Assembly (NCBI RefSeq): GCF_021347895.1
Contig: NC_067130.1
Location: 23,013,492 to 23,077,491, forward strand
Reading direction: 5' to 3'
DNA length: 64,000 nt
DNA from: Acanthochromis polyacanthus
Lineage: Eukaryota; Chordata; Actinopteri; Pomacentridae
A program made the position numbers and the translations under genes. A model generated the notes under the pieces. That model did no database searches. It saw only the letters and a list, made by a program, of their open reading frames with translations, and had not been told where the DNA came from. Below, piece by piece: positions 13,101 through 22,100 of the stretch (position 1 is its first letter; every line of letters starts with the position of its first letter).

Positions 13101-16100
13101 TAATATATTATTAATTGTCCTTCATGATTGAATAGCAAATACGATAACCAACCAGAATAGTTTCAAAAGCAAACAAAGCTTCAAAAGCTCTCTAATGTAA
13201 AACGATTATGGATTGATTTTTTTCAAATACTTGACAATTGAAAGCCCGGCTAGTCATGAATCAGCCTCAGAAACCAAAAACAACAAGGTCTGTGAAATGA
13301 AGTGAACCAGCTCGCCTAAATCCAGCTGTTTGTTATGCAGTCTACTGTGTGCAGAGTGGTTTGCTGCTGAAACATGGCTAATCAGTGAGACAAGTTGTAA
13401 ATCACATGTTTAGTCCTTGGCTTATATTCAACTGATTGCTATAATAGTAAAGAAGCAGTTCATTGATTGTGCACATGAAGTCCAGTTCATTCTTTAACGG
13501 CTCTAAAAAGAGTTTTGCAGAGGTTTCAACAACCCTGATGACACCAGCAGGATCGCAGCTTTGCTGTGACAAATAAAATGTAGAACATACAGTAAAACTT
13601 GTATTACAAACTGAAGCTGTGGAGTTTGAAAAATGAGGTCTTTTAGGATGTTGTGATAATCTAAGACCTAATCTGATAATCTAAGATCACCAAGACAATT
13701 TGTTAGGGTTTTCCAATCATCACTTAGCCTTTCGACACAATTAGCTCACACAATGTAGCATTAGAACACGGGAGTGATGGTTGCTGAAAATGTTCATCTG
13801 TACTCCTATGTAGATATTCCAGTAAAACTCAGCCGTTTCCATTTTTTTTTTCTTTTTTTGTCTGCAAGTCCGCTCAAAAATGACACCAACCAACCATGGT
13901 GTCATTGCTTAAGCTTCATGTGTAATTTTTTTTCTTCTTTGTGACTGTGACCATCACCTGTCCTCATGGCAAATTAACCTATCATGTTTATTTCAAGCTA
14001 TTTCCTACATTATGCCATTGAGGGCTGTGCACACCCAAGTGAAACATAAAACAAACACAGGACAGACAGAAAGGTGAGGCATAGACAGTGTTCTGAGAGA
14101 AAAGGTGCATTTTATTTGTTTGTGCTCTTTAATTCACACCTTAAAACCAGTTACAAATCTAAGACCCTTCACAAACACCAAATATGACAAAATCCCAACT
14201 GGATCAATCATGAAGATGTCAGGAGACCACAAGAAGGATAGATAAAGCAGAGTGAGATCCACAGACACTAGCCCAGCAACCTCCACTGACTCAGCGACCG
14301 GAGGAACAAACTCTATAGAGTTTTGGTAGGTGCCAGTGTGGTGAGTCTGGCATGCATGAAAACCTCCACCAAAAGGAGGGAGCTGTCTCCTCCAGCCCAA
14401 GGAGGTCCACACAGCCCCCCCGCAGGAGCCACCAAGCGGAGACCCAGCCCAGGAGCCCGGAGCGACCCCCGCCGACACAGCCAGAGCCCCAAGGCCCGCG
14501 CAGCAGAACGGGCCATAGCAGACCCCCACGGTGCCCCACCAGCCCACAGCCCCACTTCCCCCACGACCACCCGCCCCCGCCGCCCCCCAGCCCCCAAACC
14601 CCTGCCCCCCACCGCCCCACCCCCGCCACCCCCCCACACCACCACCCCCCACCATGCCGCCCCCCGACAACACACCCCCAACACCCCCCACCAGGCCACC
14701 CCCCCACCCCTCGCCCAGCCTTTTCAACCTTTCGCCACATTTCAGCCTTCTAACATAAAGATATAAAATTCTAATTTTTTGTCAAGAATCAACAACAAGT
14801 GGGACACAATCGTGAAGTGGAACGAAATTTATTGGATATTTTAAACTTTTTTAACAAATAAAAACCTGAAAAGTGAGGCGTGCAATATTATTCGGCCCCC
14901 TTGCATTAATACTTTGTAGCGCCACCTTTTGCTGCAATTACAGCTGCAAGTTGCTTGGGGTATGTCTCTATCAGTTTTGCACATCAAGAGACTGAAATTC
15001 TTGTCCATTCTTCCTTGCAAAACAGCTCGAGCTCAGTGAGGTTGGATGGAGAGCGTTTGTGAACAGCAGTCTTCAGCTCTGCCCACAGATTCTCCATTGG
15101 ATTCAGGTCTGGACTTTGACTTGGCCATTCTAACACCTGGATACGTTTATTTGTGAACCATTCCATTGTAGATTTGGCTTTATGTTTTGGATCATTGTCC
15201 TGTTGGAAGATAAATCTCCGTCCCAGTCTCAGGTCTTCTGCAGACTCCAACAGGTTTTCTTCCAGAATGCTCCTGTATTTGGCTCCATTCATCTTCCCAT
15301 CAGTTTTAAGCATCTTCCCTGTCCCTGCTGAAGAAAAGCAGGCCCAAACCATGAGGCTGCCACCACCATGTTTGACAGTGGGGATGGTGTGTTCAGGGTG
15401 ATGAGCTGTGTTGCTTTTACGCCAAACATATCGTTTTGCATTGTGGCCAAAAAGTTCCATTTTGGTTTCATCTGACCAGACCACCTTCTTCCACGTTTGG
15501 TGTGTCTCCCAGGTGGTTTGTGGCAAACTTCAAACAAGACTTTTTATGGATATCTTTGAGAAATGGCTTTCTTCTTGCCACTCTTCCATAAAGGCCAGAT
15601 TTGTGCAGTGTACGACTGATTGTTGTCCTATGGACAGACTCTCCCACCTCAGCTGTAGATCTCTGCAGTTCATCCAGAGTGATCATGGGCCTCTTGGCTG
15701 CATCTCTGATCAGTCTTCTCCTTGTTCCAGGTGAAAGTTTAGAGGGACGGCCGGATCTTGGTAGATTTCTGTGGTCTGATACTCCTTCCATTTCAATATG
15801 ATTGCTTGCACAGTGCTCCTTGAGATGTTTAAAGCTTGGGAAATCTTTTTGTATCCAAATCCGGCTTTAAACTTCTCCACAACAGTATCTCGGACCTGCC
15901 TGGTGTGTTCCTTGGTCTTCATGATGCTCTCTGCACTTTAAACAGAACCCTGAGACTATCACAGAGCAGGTGCATTTATACGGAGACTTGATTAGACACA
16001 GGTGGATTCTATTTATCATCATCAGTCATTTAGGACAACATTGGATCATTCAGAGATCCTCACTGAACTTCTGGAGTGAGTTTGCTGCACTGAAAGTAAA

Positions 16101-19100
16101 GGGGCCGAATAATATTGCACACCCCACTTTTCAGTTTTTTATTTGTTAAAAAAGTATAAAATATCCAATAAATTTCATTCCACTTCACAATTGTGTCCCA
16201 ATTGTTGTTGATTCTTGACAAAAAATTAAAATTTTATATCTTTATGTTTGAAGCCTGAAATGTGGCGAAAGGTTGAAAAGTTCAAGGGGGCCGAATACTT
16301 TCGCAAGGCACTGTATATACAAGTGTGTGTGGTGCCTTAAGATTGTGGGTCGGTGAGACAGAGCAGAGGGTAACGAACCCCCCCCTCAGTCTCCCCGCAA
16401 GCCCAAAATGTGAATGTGTATGTGGTGCGTTAAAATTGGGGGAAGAAGTGTCAGGGTGGGGCATAGACGGGGGACCACCCACTCCCCAGGTAGTGTGGTG
16501 CATTAAAATTGGAGGGGAATTGTGGAGTAGGAATAGTACCTTTCCACCCCCCCGCCCCCCCCAAGGGATGTGTTGTGTGCCCTATGTGTATATTTACAAG
16601 GTGTTTTGTGCGAAGCTAGTGAAGTGAATTAAGAGGAGCGATCAACGGGGCCCCACCCAGCCAGGCGGAGGGAGGTGCGCACGCGCCCAGCGCCCCCCCA
16701 TACACCCCCGCACAGCACCCGCCGCGGGCACCGGGAGACGGCCGAGACGCAGCACGACTCAGCAGAGACCCGGAGGGCAGCGCCCGATCCAGACGGCCGC
16801 CAGGCCGCCGCGAGCGCCAGGAACCATGGGAGGCCAACGACACCACACAAAGCGGCCACCCCCATGAAGAAAACACGACAGGCGGCCCAGCCCGACCGGG
16901 CGCCAGACCCAGACGACCGCCGGGCCGCCACCCACGACATTTTTAGTCGCAAATGGCGACCCGGTGGACGCCAAACCAGGCGCCCGACCGAGCCGAACCG
17001 CCCACCACGCCCCCCCACGGAAGCAGCCACCCTGCACGACGCCAAACTCAGCCGCTTCCAGTTAGAATACTCATTTACCACATTAACAATTTCTAGACTG
17101 CATTTCTGATTCATTTAAAGTTAACTTCACTGAAAAAAAGCTTTTTTATTCAAAAATAAGGACATTTCTAAGTGACCCCAAATTTTTGAACGGTAGTCTA
17201 CATAAATTATAACTGGCATTTTTGATGACAAAAACAAGAAATAAATTACCAATATAATTGTCAATTAATCTGCTATTGATTCCCCAATCTAGAGATATTC
17301 ATGGACAGTTAAGTGGTGTTAGACAAGTGAATAAGTTGAGGGGAGGTGTAGGATAATTTGGAGTGTTTCTAAATAAAATCTACATTGTACAATAGTGATG
17401 CAACTTTGTATGTATATTTGAGTTATACTAAATTTCTTCAGCTGTCACTATTCTGACAACACTGCTCACTTATGTAGCATTAAGAAATACTGCTGCTCAA
17501 AAGGGACAGATAGTATTTATTTGTCCTTCATAGATCCAAGCCTTTCGTTTAATGTGAAACCAAAGTTTAGGATTTCAAGCAAACTTGGAGCACCTTTTTC
17601 AAATCATGCAAGTGACTTCTGTCTGTGTCCTTCTATGGAAAAAACTAAGAACACAGCTGGATAAATCTATTATTCAATAAAGAGTTTTCCCTGTATATTT
17701 GAATTGTATGCTCACTGGATGGAACAATGCTTTGCTGCCTAACATGCATACCATAATAACCCAGTGGTGGGTCTGGCAGGGAGGACGAGATTTGAACATT
17801 TCAACTAAATTGAAGCCACACTGGCTGAGCTTCCAGGCAGTTCGGTTTAAGGTGAGTGACAGAACTAAAGCAAGAGTGTTTGGCAAGGAGCACATTTTCA
17901 TTTAAAACACATAAACACAAAGTCATATGCTACTGAAACAAAGCATTGTGTATGCTGAGGGAATCCTGTTGATAGGCCAACATGTCCTTACAGGACACTG
18001 TGGTTGCTGCGTCTCGCCCAAATTGGCGTGCCCGAGCTTCAACCTAAATTAACTGCTGAGCCTGTCAACAGAAAGAAGCATTGTAGTTTTATCTAACAGG
18101 TGGCATCTGTTACATTAGAGAGTCTTTGTGGATGACACTCAAACATGTAAACACAATGGGTGCATGCAGGTATGAACATGCACACAACCAAAAAATATGC
18201 ACCACACAAACAGGCACACAAATCTATTCCTCAAGCCTCCGCAGAGCTACATCAAACACAGTGAGCAGATGTCTGGAAATTCCCTGTTCAGTCATGACAT
18301 CAGGTCATCTGCACCATAACACAGGGAGTATGTTATGAAAGCTTCTCAGGGATGCTGATCTGGCAATATTGTGAATGACTAACTTTACAATTTGCAATAA
18401 AAAAAGGAGCAGAATCTGTCTTAATTCCCCAAAATACCAAACTACAAATGTGATAAGATCTACTGCCCCGCACATCCTTCGGCAGATAAAAAGTAGTACA
18501 AACTTGAGATAAAAGGTGCTCAGAGTGGAAGAAATCCTTCAAGGGTAAAATTTAACCACAAAAAGTCCCACATATCAGAAGGCATTAGGTTTTTGATTAT
18601 ACCAAGTGCAAGGAATGTTTGCAGGATTAAGAGGATCAGCATGGATGGAGATGAAGGGCTGCAAACATCTCTCAATTAACATCAAGGCAACAAGCTTCCT
18701 AAAATACAACTTCAACTTTTCTACGTAAAGTACACTTGTGAGAGCCACAGTCGACAGTGCTGAAAGCATTAAAATCTGTTACTTCAATAGGCGTATCAAA
18801 ACCCCAATCAAAGCTACTTTATTACAAGTAAAATTCTAACATTTAAAATCCTAAAACATATCTACATATGTATTGTTAGAAAGATATATTTACATCCTCA
18901 AAAGTAATAGTACTTGCACAGTATTGTTATACTGATGCAACTAATGACTATTTGCATTGTGGATTAAAGTTGAATGTGGATAAGGTAAAAGATACAAGAA
19001 TTTGAAATGATAGTCCTCCTCCTCCAACTCTCTGTCCTAAGCAGAAGGCTAAACTATTAATAACATTCAACATAGCAGCGTGCACATTAAATCTGTCTAC

Positions 19101-22100
19101 ACAACCTAACCAACAGAAAGCTAAAGAAGGTGAGAGCACGTTTGGGTCTAACTAAGACTAGTCTAGGTTGCCCCTCGTCTTCGATGCTGTTTGTAATAAT
19201 CATAGAAGGGATTTCAAAGCACAGCTGGGATGGGGAGGGAGTCCGGCTTAGGAACCGTAAGGGCATGTTTCTGGTTTTTGCAGATGACGTGGTTCTGTAC
19301 CCGTTATGTAGCCGTGACCGTCAGCAAGCACTAGAGCAGACTGCAGTGCACTGAGAAGCTCAGCACCTCCATGTCCAAGGTCATGGTTCTTTGAAGGTAA
19401 ACCACTGGATTGCTCCCTCTGGGTTGGTATTTAGACAGTTGCCCAAGAAAATTAGTTTAAATATCTCACAATCTCACAAGTGACATGAAACACATGGATT
19501 GGTGCAGCATTGGCAGTAATTCAAGTTTTGTACGGGATAACTGTTGTGAAGAGGGAGCTGAGCCATTAGCAAAACTCTCGATTTACTATTCCATCTACGT
19601 TCCACTCTTCACTTGTGGTCATGAGTTCTGGATAGTTATTGAATGAATGAGACTGTAGATACAAGCAACCTAAATGAGTGTCCTTTGTATGGTAGCTGGG
19701 CTCAGTCTTAAAGACTGTGAAGAATCGGACATCCGGAAGGAGCTCGGAGTAGAGTTGCTGCTCTTTCATGCTAAAAGAAGCCAGCTGAGGTTCAGTCCTT
19801 ACTGCGTGTCTTTCCCAACGTTTCCACCCTTTCATCACTGTCATCTCATCTCATCTTACCTCATGTCTATCTAATAAATCTTCTTCTTCTTTTCCTTTCG
19901 GCTTTTCCCTTCAGGGATCGCCACAGCAAATCAATTGCCTCCATCTAACCCTGTCTTCTGCATCCTCTTCTCTCACACCAACTACCTTCAATCTCTATCT
20001 AATAAATACCGTTCCCAAAAACAAAAATGGCAAGCAGGTCACGTTGCTGTGGTCTGATACATCCTCTCTCAAAGAAACAGATTTGGATCTCAGGTTGACT
20101 GAAAACTGCAACCTAATGGTGACGTTGAGGCACTCGGTTGAATTTATGATCATCAGACACACAAAGGTTTGGAAAAGACGCCACGACCATCAGATGAGAT
20201 GAGACCTGCTTGATCTCATCTCATCTTACCTCATTGTCTATCTAGACCCTCCAGAAAAACGCGGGCAAAAATCCTTGATTATGCGGGCTAAATTCCTTGA
20301 TTATGCGAATAAATATGCGGGTTTTTTATGCCATTTTATGCGGGGAAATTGTGGAAAGTTGCAAAGTATGCGAATAGTTGTGAAATATGCGCGATTCACC
20401 TGCCGTCTGGCCGCGGAGGGATGTGTCCTCTAATCAGACACTGGGGCTGAATCCCAAACCGCCCCCTACACACTATCCCTACACACTACCCCTCCGTTTG
20501 CGCGTTGCCGCGGAGGGTCCTCCATATTAAGGGCCGTCCCAAACCGCGTAGTGCGGAGGGAGAGTGGACTGTTCAGCCCTTAAATAGCGAGTCTGCATCG
20601 ATGCTCACTCTGGACAACTTTTTCGAGAAGTGCAACGTCGAAATGGAGGAGGAAACAACATATCGATATAAGTTCCACATGCGTCCATTATTTCTCCCAC
20701 GCCTTTTTCACACTGACAGAACATCACCAAAAAGAGTGGTGTAAAAAGATAAAACAAAAGAAACAAATCTTCTTCTCTGCTGATGTTTGATTTAATTGTG
20801 CACCCCCTGACACCTTAAAATTTGAACACAACTGACAGAATTCATTTATTCATTCATTCATTTGTTGGATTTGAAATGCCAGATAATAGGATTGGAAAAC
20901 ATGTGAGTGAAAAAAATTGGGATGCTTTCGTCTTCTGGAAGCAGCAGCGATCCTTGTTAGTTGCAACCTGTGCCACAGCGCTACAGCCATGCACAGTAGG
21001 CATCTTTGTGTTACCATGGCGATGACGTCTTCCGTTTTCCGGTGAGGCGACAGGGCGTCCCATTCCTGACGATCGTATTTATACCCTCCCCCTTCAATAA
21101 TAGGTGCCCTCCGCAGCTGCGAGTGTCACTTCTTTTGGAGTGACACTCAGTAGTGGAGGGGGAGTGTGCAGGGGGCGGTTTGGGATTCAGCCTGGGACTG
21201 CTGTGGGGTTACTGGACTGACAGCCTGTGCTTTGGGAAGGGGGGAAGCTCACAGCAGCATCTGCTGCTCGTTGAAAACAGTAACTGCAGAATGATCCGAG
21301 TTTTCCTGTCAGTCTCCAAAACGGCAGAAAAAGTCGCTAGTTTGTGGCTAGTCGCTTTTGACAAAAAAAATCGCTAGGACGCTTTGGAAAGTCGCTAGAT
21401 TTAGCGAGAAAGTCGCTAAGTTGGCAACACTGGCACCGCATCAGCTCATGCTTCTAGTGTGTGTGTGAATGCGCGAACTGATGACGTCAGGCCGGGCGTC
21501 ATATAAAAACTCACTCACAACTCCATTTATATTGGTTATAGTTTTCTCATTTTATGCGGAAATTGTGAAATCAAGCGGGACCCGCATATTTCTCTTTTTT
21601 TTCGTGGAAATGTGAGAGATTATTGCGGGAATTATGCGCTGTTTTGCGGGGATTATGCGGCCTTTTGGGAAATAATTGACCCCCGCATAATCAGTGGCAT
21701 TTTGGTGATTATTGCGGGAATTCATGCGTAATCACGTTTTTCTGGAGGGTCTATCTATCTGATAAATACCGCTCCCAAAAAAAAAAAAAAGACAACGAAT
21801 AAGAAGATATACATCAACGATACTGCTCTTTCAGCTCTTTCACTGTTTTGAGACAATAAATTCTAATTAGCATTTCAACAAAGTTTTGTGTTGGAGTTTG
21901 TGTTATCCTAAATTTCGACACCAGGATTTCAATTTTTACTGAAAGTGTATATCGGCTAATTCCAAACATTATCGGTCCTAAAAAGCAAACAAACTCAGCA
22001 ATCGTTTAATTATAATTTGCTTTATAGCTTCTAATGTAAATAGCACAACCATTAAATTTATGAGCATAAATGATTTAATTTACTTTGTCTTTGTTAATGG

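Larger units (their letters stand above)
13842..17043 (-). mobile_element. GC-rich retroelement with 17-bp TSD, itself split by Tc1
   Basis: Bounded by a 17-bp direct repeat, AAACTCAGCCGYTTCCA, at 13825-13841 and 17044-17060 (16 of 17 identical). A T-rich run follows at 13842, i.e. a poly-A tail on the minus strand, so the 5' end is at 17043. Without the Tc1 inside it, about 1.6 kb remain: a very GC-rich 5' part (16620-17043), an imperfect tandem repeat (16323-16573), a second GC-rich block (14374-14719) and an AT-rich 3' part. No reverse transcriptase is visible, so it was moved in trans or is a truncated LINE. The many proline-rich ORFs across it are composition artefacts. Confidence 0.7.
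13683..17198 (-). mobile_element. Tc1-type MITE split by a retroelement insertion
   Basis: 13683-13841 plus 17061-17198 rebuild, in inverse orientation, the 357-bp MITE at 25315-25671. The right end reads TTGAACGGTAGTC followed by TA. The left end lacks about 25 terminal bases, and about 50 bp are deleted near it. Everything between was inserted later. Confidence 0.7.

Noticed and set aside
14134..14766. Several long overlapping ORFs on both strands, glycine-, proline- or histidine-rich
   Set aside because: They come from a C-rich low-complexity block inside a retroelement; all frames are open because stop codons are rare in such sequence.
16616..17114. Arg/Pro-rich ORFs up to 161 codons
   Set aside because: Same GC-rich composition effect; no domain or splice context.
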